From Prolixibacteraceae bacterium (GTDB lineage: Bacteria > Bacteroidota > Bacteroidia > Bacteroidales > Prolixibacteraceae), in NCBI GenBank assembly GCA_019720755.1, contig CP081303.1, positions 2,852,001-2,916,000 of the forward strand: a DNA stretch of 64,000 bases, in the 5' to 3' direction. Within the stretch, counting starts at the first letter, position 1. Every line of letters begins with the position of its first letter. Shown here one piece after another: positions 34,948 to 44,507 of this stretch. The position numbers and the translations under genes are program-made. Below the pieces are notes generated by a model that worked only from the letters and a program-made list of their open reading frames with translations, was not told the DNA's origin and did not search any database.

Positions 34948-37131
34948 CTATAAAAGATGGAACGCAACAGTCACTCCAGCCATTACAATAGATACCATAC
35001 TCATCAATTTAATTAAAATATTTAAGCTAGGACCAGAAGTATCTTTAAAAGGATCACCAACAGTATCTCCGATAACTGTTGCTTTATGAACATCACTTCC
35101 TTTTCCACCTAGATTACCTTCTTCTACATATTTCTTAGCATTATCCCAAGCACCGCCAGCATTTGCCATAAACACTGCTAGGACGAAACCACTTGCCAAT
35201 CCTCCAACAAGCAACCCCATTACTCCAGAAACACCTAATACAAGACCAACAAGTATCGGAACTATTATTGCCAATATAGATGGCCAGATCATCTCAACCT
35301 GTGCTCCTTTGGTAGAGATCTCTACACACCTAGCATAATCCGGCTCCTGTTCTCCTTTTAATATACCAGGAAAAGTCTTAAATTGTCTACGTACCTCCTC
35401 AACCATTTTTTGTGCAGCACGACCCACAGCATTCATTGTCAATCCACAAAATAAGAAAGCCATCATACTACCAATAAAAAGTCCAACAAGCACCTTGGGA
35501 TTCATTAAGTTCACTTCATAATAGTGCATAAAATCCACAAAATTTGCTTTATGAAGAGGTATATCTACCCCATCTACAACCAACACTTCATTTCCTAAAC
35601 GCAATAACCCGACCTTAAGCTCTTCAATATAAGAAGCCAAAAGAGCTAAACCTGTTAAAGCAGCAGAACCAATAGCAAACCCTTTACCTGTTGCAGCAGT
35701 AGTATTTCCTAAAGAATCAAGTGCATCCGTTCTTTTTCGAACCTCTTCTCCAAGACGACTCATTTCAGCATTTCCTCCAGCATTATCCGCTATCGGGCCA
35801 TAAGCATCGGTCGCCAACGTAATCCCCAAAGTGGAGAGCATTCCAACCGCTGCAATGCCAATTCCATAAAGACCAAGGCCAATATTATCAAAACTAAAAT
35901 GAGATGCAAATAAGAACGACAACATAATTCCAACAACGATTGCCATCACGGGGATTGCAGTAGAGATCATTCCAGTACCAATACCTGAGATCACAACCGT
36001 CGCAGGGCCTGTCTCAGCACTCTCTGCTATTTTTTGGGTTGGTCGATAAGCTTGTGAAGTATAATATTCAGTACTTTTACCGATAATCAAACCAACGATC
36101 AATCCCACAACAATCGATCCTCCAATCCATAAATTCATATCCAAAAGGTATATGATACCAAAGGAGAAAATAGCGATTAACACCGAGCTGAAATTAACCC
36201 CTTTTCCTAAAGAACGAAGCAATTGATTTTGGGTAGCATTCTCATCGGTTCGAACCAAAAAGATCCCGACAATAGACAATATAATACCCACCGCCGCGAT
36301 CAACATAGGAGCAATTACTGCGTTAAACTGAGCCTGTTCAGAAAGATGATAAGCTGAGGCACCAAGAGCAGCAGTCGCCAAAATAGAACCACAATAGGAT
36401 TCATACAAATCGGCCCCCATACCAGCAACATCTCCTACATTATCTCCTACATTATCAGCAATTGTAGCAGGATTACGTGGATCATCTTCAGGAATACCTG
36501 CTTCCACTTTTCCAACTAAATCGGCACCTACATCCGCAGCTTTGGTAAAAATACCACCGCCAACACGTGCAAAAAGAGCCTGAGTAGAAGCACCCATACC
36601 AAAAGTCAACATCGTAGTCGTTAGTACAGTCATTTTTTCGGCTACAGGTAGAGAATCAAACGCATATTGAAGAAGTACAAACCAAACGGAAATATCTAGC
36701 AAGCCAAGTCCAACGACCACAAGCCCCATTACCGCTCCAGAACGGAAAGCAATTTTGAGTCCAGAATTTAATGACTCACGAGCAGCATTCGCCGTTCTTG
36801 CGGAAGCCATAGTAGCAGTACGCATTCCTATAAACCCAGCAAGTCCTGAGAAAAAACCTCCAGTCAAGAATGCAAACCAAACCCACTTATTTTGCAATCC
36901 AGGCCCATAGGCCATCCATGCAAATAAAATACACAGAGCCAAGAACACCCAAGCAACCACTTTATATTGTTGCTTTAAATAAGCTTTAGCTCCATCTCTA
37001 ACGTGTTTTGCAATACGTTTCATTTCAGGAGTACCTTCATCCTGCTTCACCATATTTTTATAGAAAAAATATGCAAAAGAGAGAGCAAGAATAGACGCAA
37101 CAGGTACGATCCAAAAGAGTGTCATTTCCAT
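34948..37131 (-). CDS. hppA: Membrane-bound ion-pumping pyrophosphatase (K+-stimulated type)
   Basis: A 727-residue integral membrane enzyme of about 16 helices that splits pyrophosphate to pump H+ or Na+. Substrate site motifs are [38 protein letters not shown] in the usual order (cited here only by position, near residues 200-235) and the second-half [16 protein letters not shown]. Near residue 473 it has [14 protein letters not shown]; the Ala and Gly at the two diagnostic positions mark the K+-dependent group, which includes Na+ pumps. In the K+-independent group these would be Lys and Thr. It is thus a K+-stimulated enzyme, with Na+ or dual Na+/H+ pumping possible. It stands alone on the minus strand. 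Confidence 0.95.
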   Translation of the reverse strand: MEMTLFWIVPVASILALSFAYFFYKNMVKQDEGTPEMKRIAKHVRDGAKAYLKQQYKVVAWVFLALCILFAWMAYGPGLQNKWVWFAFLTGGFFSGLAGFIGMRTATMASARTANAARESLNSGLKIAFRSGAVMGLVVVGLGLLDISVWFVLLQYAFDSLPVAEKMTVLTTTMLTFGMGASTQALFARVGGGIFTKAADVGADLVGKVEAGIPEDDPRNPATIADNVGDNVGDVAGMGADLYESYCGSILATAALGASAYHLSEQAQFNAVIAPMLIAAVGIILSIVGIFLVRTDENATQNQLLRSLGKGVNFSSVLIAIFSFGIIYLLDMNLWIGGSIVVGLIVGLIIGKSTEYYTSQAYRPTQKIAESAETGPATVVISGIGTGMISTAIPVMAIVVGIMLSFLFASHFSFDNIGLGLYGIGIAAVGMLSTLGITLATDAYGPIADNAGGNAEMSRLGEEVRKRTDALDSLGNTTAATGKGFAIGSAALTGLALLASYIEELKVGLLRLGNEVLVVDGVDIPLHKANFVDFMHYYEVNLMNPKVLVGLFIGSMMAFLFCGLTMNAVGRAAQKMVEEVRRQFKTFPGILKGEQEPDYARCVEISTKGAQVEMIWPSILAIIVPILVGLVLGVSGVMGLLVGGLASGFVLAVFMANAGGAWDNAKKYVEEGNLGGKGSDVHKATVIGDTVGDPFKDTSGPSLNILIKLMSMVSIVMAGVTVAFHLL

Positions 37132-37506
37132 AGTCTTAATGTTTTATTTAAGTTAACTAGTTAAACTAAAGTTATAAACTAAGAAACAAACATCAAAATA
37201 TAACGAGCTATTATTGGATATGTTACAGAGAAAAAACTAATAAAACACAAGGTTGTCTCCAAGAACTATTTATAATCAGATAGATGGCTAGAAGATTAAC
37301 TTTTTCCATTACTAACAAAACAAATTTAAACGATCCGATTTCACTCTCCTTAACGCTTCATTTTTTTAAATAATTCGATTTCACCAAGAATATTAGAAAC
37401 GAGATACATTTTCATGTCACAATCAATTAAAGAAGATAAAAATTTATTGACATATAAATATCTCAGGCATTTCATGTAGTGATAGCTTTTTATTCTTCCC
37501 CTCTTC
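37132..37506. other. Intergenic region upstream of hppA up to the IS630 remnant
   Basis: About 375 AT-rich bases. A 12-base palindrome TTAACTAGTTAA (37153-37164) lies just ahead of hppA. The only long minus-strand frame here (down to 37350) overlaps the transposase start and does not look like a protein. Confidence 0.4.
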
Positions 37507-38652
37507 GACATTTGCCATCTTGAGCAAATCACAGAAAATTCTTTTCTCAATAAAGTAGAAGTTGGATGTAATAAGTAAGTCCACATAATTACAGATAGTT
37601 TTTTTTCATGATTAAAATAGATGTTGTTTCTTTGAGACATGCGATATATAAAGTTAACACAGGATGCAGTTCTAAAACTAACTGCTCTATATGAACATTC
37701 AGACAACAAGGTGGAAAGAATGCGTTCACATTGCCTATTACTGTCCAATAGTCACTATTCTATGGTTGATATTTCAAGGATAATGGGAATATCTGTCATT
37801 ACAGTATCACGTCTATTTGACAAGTGGTTAGAATATAATTTTGATGCACTTAGGATTAAACAAGGAAGAGGAGCAAAGTGTAAATTAGCTGGATTCGATG
37901 ATATAATCAAAGATTTAGTAAAAACAAATAATCGTAATCTATCTTATATACTTCATCATTTGAAAGAACATTATAATCTTACCATTTCAAAAGAGACTTT
38001 AATACGTTTTTTAAAAAGATCGGGTATGTATGGAAGCGAGTCCGGCGATCACTCAAGACAAAACGGAATGATATAGACTTCCAACTAAAGCAACATCAAC
38101 TAACAGAATTACGTAAGTGTGAGGATTCAGGATACTTAGATTTATATTTCGTTGATGAAAGTCACTTTAGTCTAACTCCTTATGTTCCATATGCATGACA
38201 GGACAAGAAGAGTCAAATATTACTTCCGTCATCAAGAAGTAAAGCTCTTAATGTTATAGGAGCAATGAATCGTAAAAATGAGATATTTTATGAAGTACAT
38301 GAAACAACAATTAATAGTGATATTTTGATCTCATTTATAGATAAGTTATGTAATCAGATAACAAAGAAAACAATACTAGTCCTTGATAATGCGCCTATTC
38401 ATAGATCCAAAAAATTTAAAGCAAAAATAGAAGAATGGAATGCTTTAGATCTTTATATCTATTTTATTCCTCCATATTCTCCAGAACTTAATATCATAGA
38501 AATACTTTGGAAACACATCAAATACTTTTGGCTTGAGTTTAAAGCATATGAAAGCTACAATTCTCTGAAAAAATGTCTATTGGAAACACTAGGAGCATTT
38601 GGTTTAGAACATACCATTAATTTTGCATGAGTACTTAAAAAAGGCAAATGAC
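37507..38652. mobile_element. Probable IS630-family element, decayed
   Basis: The element encodes a broken IS630 transposase. Candidate ends are GACATTTGCC at 37507-37516 and GGCAAATGAC at 38643-38652, an imperfect inverted pair (9 of 10 plus scattered matches further in). The size of about 1.15 kb fits the family. I could not confirm the TA target duplication on the left side, so the borders are tentative. Confidence 0.5.
37639..38630 (+). pseudogene. IS630-family transposase, broken by one frameshift and one nonsense codon
   Basis: The first part (to about 38030) has the winged helix-turn-helix region, MVDISRIMGISVITVSRLFDKW. Near 38031 a single base seems to be missing (TATGGAAG where TATTGGAAG would continue as YWKR), moving the frame. 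In the second frame YFVDESHF gives the first Asp, LVLDNAPIHR the second, and PPYSPELNIIEILWKHIK the Glu of the DDE triad. At 38196-38198 a TGA stands where the family has Trp (in VPYAWQ). Both faults together mean the element cannot move by itself. Confidence 0.88.
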
Positions 38653-38689
38653 ATACTTATTTTTAAAAATTCTATTTAATAATATCATC

Positions 38690-39565
38690 ATGAAAAACAT
38701 ATCATTTTATTCAGAAAAATCGAAAATTTCAGGACTACTATATACACCAGATAATTTTAATGAACACCATACCTATTCAGCAATACTTCTATGTCATGGA
38801 TTTGCTGGAATCAAAGAACTTCTAGTGGACAATTATGCAAAAGAGTTTGCTAAGCATGGTTTCGTTGCAATGTCTTTCGATTACAGAGGCTTTGGAGAGA
38901 GCGAGGGAGAAACGGTTATCGATCCTCTGAATCAAATACAAGACATCTATAACGCATCAGAATATCTTCGACACCAAACATTTGTCGACACAAACAATCT
39001 TTCTCTTTGGGGGTCATCACTAGGAGGTGCCAATGCTATTCTTGCATCTGCAATGGATTCAACCTATGCAAGCATCTGTGTTCAACTGACTTTCGGAAAT
39101 GGAGAGAGGGTGGTTACCCAAGGAGATGAAGCAACGAAAGAAGCAACACTTGGAATGATACGCAAACTTTGGGGTAGAGAAGTATTAAACAACAAAGGAA
39201 TGATGGTGCCATTAAATAAGATGCTACATGACGAGCAATCATTAATTTTTTTGAAAGAAAATGCAGAAGCATTTCCTGCGCTATTATCTAAAATACCATT
39301 TAGCACGTTGAAAAATACATTTAGACTCAAAGCAGAGAAATTCATACCCTTAGTAGAAGCACCAATCCTAATTGTAGGTGCTGAAAATGACGATGTCAAT
39401 CCCATAATGGAGAGCCATCATCTATATGAAAAAGCAATCGAACCCAAAGAACTTCTTATCATAGAAGAAGCAGGACATTATGATGCATACAGAGGAAATG
39501 CATTTGATATGATTGTTAAAAAACAGATTGCATTCTTCAAATCAAATAAAAAACAACAAAAATAA
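38690..39565 (+). CDS. Alpha/beta hydrolase (dienelactone-hydrolase / peptidase-like)
   Basis: I use the ATG at 38690 (MKNISFYSEKSKISGLLY), giving 291 residues; an upstream ATG adds 14 hydrophobic residues and overlaps the IS630 edge. The fold is clear: oxyanion region LLCHGFAGIKE, nucleophile elbow WGSSLGGANA, an Asp in GAENDDVNP and the His in EEAGHYDAYRG. A lid of about 90 residues lies between. Such enzymes split esters or amides of small molecules; the substrate is not known. The AraC regulator and the CMD-like gene follow on the same strand. Confidence 0.83.
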   Translation: MKNISFYSEKSKISGLLYTPDNFNEHHTYSAILLCHGFAGIKELLVDNYAKEFAKHGFVAMSFDYRGFGESEGETVIDPLNQIQDIYNASEYLRHQTFVDTNNLSLWGSSLGGANAILASAMDSTYASICVQLTFGNGERVVTQGDEATKEATLGMIRKLWGREVLNNKGMMVPLNKMLHDEQSLIFLKENAEAFPALLSKIPFSTLKNTFRLKAEKFIPLVEAPILIVGAENDDVNPIMESHHLYEKAIEPKELLIIEEAGHYDAYRGNAFDMIVKKQIAFFKSNKKQQK

Positions 39566-39566
39566 G

Positions 39567-39602
39567 CGATCTACATTGTTTGAAATCGAAAAATGTAGAT
39601 CG
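39567..39602 (+). terminator. Hairpin after the alpha/beta hydrolase gene
   Basis: CGATCTACATT and AATGTAGATCG are perfect 11-base arms with a 14-base loop, then a short T-rich stretch. Likely terminator. Confidence 0.65.
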
Positions 39603-39630
39603 TCCTTTATCCTAACAAATTGCTGACATT

Positions 39631-40452
39631 ATGAAAACCTATTCCTTAGAAGATATTATCATCTCTTCATGTAACAACCACAGCATATATATAGGAACGT
39701 TTCAAGAGACAGAAGATCCTGATATAGAATGGCCACATCGACACGACTTCTACTCACTTGTATGGTTCACTGAAGGATATGGAATCAATGTAATTGACTT
39801 TAAAGAATATCAAATCAGACCCAACCGACTATTTTTAGTCAAACCCAACCAAGTACACAATTGGTCCTACTCCGAAGACACCAAAGGGCATATTATCGTC
39901 TGTGAGCAACATATGATTGATCATGCATTCCTCTCTCTTTTTTGCCAATCCTATATCGACATATTTCCTTCAGAAGAACGCTTTCTTCTGAACACTTTTA
40001 CAACACTATTATCAGACGATTCCCTTGAAGACGATATGAGAGAAAAGTTAATAAATATAGGAATAAACTACCTTTTCGCACATATTCATCGCAACCATAA
40101 ACCGCCCAAGTTATTAGAAAAAGAGAGTCAAATCATTCTTCAGTTTAGTGAACTTATATATCAAAATATTTCAGAAAATATCCCAATAAAAACATTGGTA
40201 GAGAAACTTAAGATCACAAATGATCAACTCTCATTGATATGCCAAAATAGATTGGGGAAAAGTACAAAATCACATATCTTAGAGTTAAAAATCACAGAAG
40301 CTAAACGACTGTTGTACTTCTCCCAACGATCCATTAAAGAGATATCCTATCAATTAGGGTTTGAAGACAACTCCTATTTTGCACGGATATTTAAACAGAA
40401 AGTTGGAGTAAGCCCCAAACAATTTAGAAATAAAAGTACCATCAATACCTAG
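39631..40452 (+). CDS. AraC-family transcriptional regulator
   Basis: A 273-residue regulator. The N-terminal part (about 20-110) is a cupin-like sensor with WPHRHDFYSLVWFTEGYG and FLVKPNQVHNW. The C-terminal 95 residues contain two helix-turn-helix motifs: IPIKTLVEKLKITNDQLS and SIKEISYQLGFEDNSYFARI, ending with the family mark FKQKVGVSPKQFR. The ligand is unknown. The gene lies between the hydrolase and a carboxymuconolactone-decarboxylase-like gene, which it may control (inference from position). Confidence 0.93.
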   Translation: MKTYSLEDIIISSCNNHSIYIGTFQETEDPDIEWPHRHDFYSLVWFTEGYGINVIDFKEYQIRPNRLFLVKPNQVHNWSYSEDTKGHIIVCEQHMIDHAFLSLFCQSYIDIFPSEERFLLNTFTTLLSDDSLEDDMREKLINIGINYLFAHIHRNHKPPKLLEKESQIILQFSELIYQNISENIPIKTLVEKLKITNDQLSLICQNRLGKSTKSHILELKITEAKRLLYFSQRSIKEISYQLGFEDNSYFARIFKQKVGVSPKQFRNKSTINT

Positions 40453-40525
40453 AAAAGTCCTACTCCAAACACTATGAGTTACACTACTTTTGTTCTATCA
40501 AATTTATCACGTAATAATATCAAAG

Positions 40526-40903
40526 ATGAACAAAACTGAACGTTTCAACACAGGGTGGTCGAATATAAAAAAGATTGATGGAAAAGCAGGAATACAAGTA
40601 ATAGAAAGCCTCAAAGAGATATCTCCCGATCTGGCCAAATACACTATTGAATATCCATTTGGAGATATATACAATCGAAAAACATTACATTTGCGAGCAA
40701 AAGAGATGTCCGTTGTTGCAGCTTTGGCAGCTATGGGAACAGCACAACCTCAACTGAAAGTTCATATTCATACTGCTCTAAACATAGGTATAACAAAAGA
40801 AGAAATTGCTGAAATCATGTTAATAATAAGTGTCTATGCCGGTTTCCCCGCAGCTTTGAATGGGACGTTTGCATTAAAAGAGGTGATGTATGAAAGAGAC
40901 TAA
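40526..40903 (+). CDS. Carboxymuconolactone-decarboxylase-like protein
   Basis: Starting at the ATG at 40526 (MNKTERFNTGW), this is a 125-residue protein of the CMD/AhpD fold. It shows LHLRAKEMSVVAALAAMGT, HIHTALNIGITKEEIAEIM and YAGFPAALNG, the decarboxylase-type signature. There is no cysteine at all, so it lacks the CxxC of AhpD and cannot act as a disulfide reductase. The substrate may be a lactone or related ring; none is shown. It follows the AraC gene directly. Confidence 0.82.
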   Translation: MNKTERFNTGWSNIKKIDGKAGIQVIESLKEISPDLAKYTIEYPFGDIYNRKTLHLRAKEMSVVAALAAMGTAQPQLKVHIHTALNIGITKEEIAEIMLIISVYAGFPAALNGTFALKEVMYERD

Positions 40904-41138
40904 AGACAACTAAATATCAAGATTCTTAAAATAGTTAAAGGGAAAGATAATTCTATACTTTACAAACCTCGTTATCATAGCAATTCTCATCAAAAGTAAA
41001 TTACTATCAGGCAGATGTCTAGAAAACTAAATAACCTTCCTAAATATCTCCCTGATAGTAATTAACTTTCACTCCATACATCTGCCATATTTACACTATG
41101 AACTCAGTATAGGTAATTATCATTCATGACACATCAAT

Positions 41139-41168
41139 AAAAAGGTCGCCTCGATGGACGACCTTTTT
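41139..41168 (-). terminator. Terminator after the Tricorn-type protease gene
   Basis: AAAAGGTCG and CGACCTTTT around a 10-base loop, with a five-base T-run on the minus strand; adjacent to the stop codon. Confidence 0.8.
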
Positions 41169-41170
41169 CT

Positions 41171-44100
41171 CTATTTTGTTTTATTTGGAAACTTAGGAAT
41201 AGAAGGATGTTTGGGAGGATCACTTTGTAATTGTTTTGTGATAACCTCAATTGCTTTATTTAACTGGGCATCATTCCCAAGATAAAGTTGATGAGGATCA
41301 TTCTCTACAATAATATCGGGGGTCACTCCTCGACCTTCAATAATAAATTCAGATCCATCCACCGCAAAAGGAGCATAAGAAGGAGTCACGATATGACCTC
41401 CATCCACACACCTTATATAACCAGAATAACCAACAACACCACCCCACGTACGAGTTCCAATGATAGTTCCCAAACCATTCTTCCTAAAACGATATGGGAA
41501 AAGATCACCATCTGATGCAGAATATCCATTACACAACAACACCTTAGGTCCAACATGCGTTCCCACAGGACTCACACTTCCCTCTTTTTGATTCGTGTGC
41601 ATTGTATAAAATGTTGGGGTTCGTTTCAAACGTTCTGTGATCATAGGAGAAACATTTCCACCTCCATTAAAACGATCATCAATAATCAATGCCTTTTTTT
41701 GGAGTTGTGAATAGTAAAGACGTGCAAACATATTTAATCCATGAACCCCCATGTCTGGAATATGAATATACCCAACCTTTCCATTAGTTGCTTTAGATAC
41801 TTTATCAATATTCGACTGTACCCAGTTATAGTAGTATAACGGATCTTCACTTGCAATTGGTTTTACAATAATAGTTCGTGCACCTTTAGTACTTGGAGTG
41901 GAATTCACATCAAGAGCAACAGTCTTACCTGCCATTCCAACCAATGCTTCATAAACAGATCCCAGATGAGAAACATCTACCCCATTCACGCGTATAATAA
42001 AGTCTCCCTCCACTACATTTAAACCAGGCGCTGTCAATGGAGATTGTATATGCTGGTCCCATGTTGGAGCTTTTAATATGTTCGAGATCTTAAAATAACC
42101 ATTAGCTACCTTTGTTAAGGTAGCCCCTAAATATCCACCATAAACCCTTTTTGGTTCAGGATGCTCGCCATTTGCAGAGTAAGCATGACCGATATTCAAC
42201 TCTCCAATCATCTCTCCAATGATATAGGTCAGATCAGAGCGATGGCTCACATAAGGAAGCAAAACAGCATATTTATCATGAATATTCTTCCAATTAACCC
42301 CTTGCATATTCTTTGCATAAAAGAAATCTCTCATCTGTCTCCAACACTCATTGTAAATTTGTTTCCACTCTTGACGTAGATCTAAAACCCCATTCATCTG
42401 CGACAAATCTACCACATTATCCATCTTAACAGGAGATTTCATCGAGGTAGTAACCTTTATCTTTCCCTGTTTATAGATTACAAATTTCTTCATATCATCT
42501 GTTACCGACCAAGAGAAATTACCAATCTTAGTCTCTTTCTTCTTCTTAAAATCAAATGCGTAAACATTAGAACCAGATCTACGAGTATATCTATTGTAGT
42601 ATACAAAATTTCCATCAGATAGGATATTCCAATAAGCACCAGAAGGAACAGGAAGAAAAACCATACGATCAGCAGGATTACTAAAATCGATGGTTACTCG
42701 CAACGTCTCTTTACCAGACTCTTTCTTCTTTTCTGTGCTTTTCTTATCAACAATAGGATCATCCTCTAATGAAAATGGTGAAGAAGTATTATTATTTAAA
42801 ATAAATAGACAAAGGTTATTCATATCATTATAGACATGATTCCACTCTGTTTCACTATAGGTTGGATTAAAACTTTGACGAGTAGAGAAAAAGAGATACT
42901 TTCCATCTTTACTAAATGATGGAGACCCCACATCACTCCATCCATCTGTTATATAGTGAATCTTTTTATCCGATAGACCATAAATAGCTATTTTATCCAT
43001 ACTCTTTTGAGGCTCTACAAAGGTGATCCATTTGCTATCTGGCGACCAAGAACAGCGACCATACACACGGATATCTGAATGAGCAAGTTTCACTACTTTT
43101 TTAGTGTCAACAACAATATAATAAAGGTTATTACTTTTATCTCGGAAGATCAATTTCTTTCCATCAGGAGACCACTGTACACCATACAAATAACTCTTAA
43201 TCCGAGGAGTCAAACAAACCTCTTTGTTTCCATCAAGCCTATTTAGCCAAACGCGGAACTCTCCATCTTTGTCTGAGATATAAGCATATGCATCTCCTTG
43301 AGGAGACCATGCACCAGTATGATCGTTCGCTTTACTATTTTTTGTAAGATTATAGGTTACACCTTCATTGGTTGGTACAGAAAAAAGTTCTCCTCTGGCT
43401 TCAATCAACAACCTCTTACCACCATTTGCCAAACTAATCCCTTCCACCTCTTTGGAGTAGTTATGCCAATTGCTTCTTGCGTAAACTTGATCATTTTTAA
43501 TCTCTACAGACACTTTTGTGGATTTTCCAGTGGTTGTATCAAAAATCTTCAAGAAACCGCCTTGTGAAAAGATAATCTGCCTCTTGTCAAAGCCAGGAAA
43601 CTTAATATCATAGTCTTTGAAATGGGTCACCTTCTTTTCCTGTTTTGTCTTGGTATTATATACGAAGAGATTTGCTGTTCTATCTCGATCTGACACATAA
43701 TATATATCATCTCCAATCCACATAGGAAAAACATCTTGACTAATATTATCTACAATACGCTCCACTGAACCTTTCTTAGTATCATAGATCCATATATCAT
43801 CAGCCATTCCGCCTTTATAGTATTTCCAAGTACGAAACTCTCTAAACACTTTATTCATAGCTAGCTTATCACCAGACTCATTATAAGAGCAAAAACCAGC
43901 CACTTCTAAAGGTAATTGGCGAACCTCCTTAGTCTCGATATTTACTCGGTATAATTGTCCAACAAAGCTGCCGCCCGTTTTCCATCGAGATCTAAAAATC
44001 ACCTCATTGCCATCATTACTCCATCCCATCACAATATTATTTGGACCCATTCTATCACCAACATCATCGCGTTTCAATGTAGGAGTAAATGTCAACCGTT

Positions 44101-44398
44101 TTGGAACTCCTCCATCTGAAGAAATTACATACACCTCCGTATTCCCATCATATTGTCCAGTAAAAGCAATATGCTTTCCTGAAGGAGAAAAGTGAGCAAA
44201 CATCTCATAACCAACATCAGAGGTTAATTGTCTTGCAACCCCACCGACTTTATCCACAGTATACAGATTACCAGCATAAGTAAATACAACTTGACTGTTG
44301 TGAATATCAGGAAATCTCATCAAACGAGCCTCTTTAGCGTAGGATTGCAAATAGAATGCGAGGCAAAAACACCACAATAGGGCTATTTTTCGAATCAT
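41171..44398 (-). CDS. Tricorn-type S41 serine protease, secreted
   Basis: A 1075-residue protein with signal peptide (IALLWCFCLAFYLQSYA). The first 600 residues form beta-propeller blades of WD40/TolB type (HFSPSGKHIAFTG, WSPDGKKLIF, WSPDSKWITF). The middle has a C1-type helical domain, then a PDZ domain near 765-850 (GLNVVEGDFIIRVNGVDV). The S41 catalytic core is at the end, with GHAYS near residue 738 as the His-bearing motif and LLCNGYSASDGD near 960 as the Ser-bearing one. This matches Tricorn peptidases, which degrade oligopeptides. The family usually acts as a large hexamer. Its signal peptide places it in the periplasm. A unique regulator is not evident. Confidence 0.9.
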   Translation of the reverse strand: MIRKIALLWCFCLAFYLQSYAKEARLMRFPDIHNSQVVFTYAGNLYTVDKVGGVARQLTSDVGYEMFAHFSPSGKHIAFTGQYDGNTEVYVISSDGGVPKRLTFTPTLKRDDVGDRMGPNNIVMGWSNDGNEVIFRSRWKTGGSFVGQLYRVNIETKEVRQLPLEVAGFCSYNESGDKLAMNKVFREFRTWKYYKGGMADDIWIYDTKKGSVERIVDNISQDVFPMWIGDDIYYVSDRDRTANLFVYNTKTKQEKKVTHFKDYDIKFPGFDKRQIIFSQGGFLKIFDTTTGKSTKVSVEIKNDQVYARSNWHNYSKEVEGISLANGGKRLLIEARGELFSVPTNEGVTYNLTKNSKANDHTGAWSPQGDAYAYISDKDGEFRVWLNRLDGNKEVCLTPRIKSYLYGVQWSPDGKKLIFRDKSNNLYYIVVDTKKVVKLAHSDIRVYGRCSWSPDSKWITFVEPQKSMDKIAIYGLSDKKIHYITDGWSDVGSPSFSKDGKYLFFSTRQSFNPTYSETEWNHVYNDMNNLCLFILNNNTSSPFSLEDDPIVDKKSTEKKKESGKETLRVTIDFSNPADRMVFLPVPSGAYWNILSDGNFVYYNRYTRRSGSNVYAFDFKKKKETKIGNFSWSVTDDMKKFVIYKQGKIKVTTSMKSPVKMDNVVDLSQMNGVLDLRQEWKQIYNECWRQMRDFFYAKNMQGVNWKNIHDKYAVLLPYVSHRSDLTYIIGEMIGELNIGHAYSANGEHPEPKRVYGGYLGATLTKVANGYFKISNILKAPTWDQHIQSPLTAPGLNVVEGDFIIRVNGVDVSHLGSVYEALVGMAGKTVALDVNSTPSTKGARTIIVKPIASEDPLYYYNWVQSNIDKVSKATNGKVGYIHIPDMGVHGLNMFARLYYSQLQKKALIIDDRFNGGGNVSPMITERLKRTPTFYTMHTNQKEGSVSPVGTHVGPKVLLCNGYSASDGDLFPYRFRKNGLGTIIGTRTWGGVVGYSGYIRCVDGGHIVTPSYAPFAVDGSEFIIEGRGVTPDIIVENDPHQLYLGNDAQLNKAIEVITKQLQSDPPKHPSIPKFPNKTK

Positions 44399-44473
44399 AA
44401 CATCTAATTAATTAGGTTTTAAAAAACTATATAAAATTTATTCTGTATGGCTATCCTTTATCATCAGATAGTC

Positions 44474-44481
44474 TATATTTG
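44474..44481 (+). promoter_or_regulatory. -7 box for the chitinase gene
   Basis: TATATTTG, 26 bases before the TTG start at 44508; a -33 TTTG is not clear. The short distance supports the TTG start. Confidence 0.5.
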
Positions 44482-44507
44482 TCGACCACTTAAAAAAACA
44501 GTCTATC

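Noticed and set aside
37350-37748. Minus-strand ORF of 132 codons before the IS630 transposase
   Set aside because: It overlaps the transposase start on the other strand, has no recognisable protein features and lies in the AT-rich IS edge.
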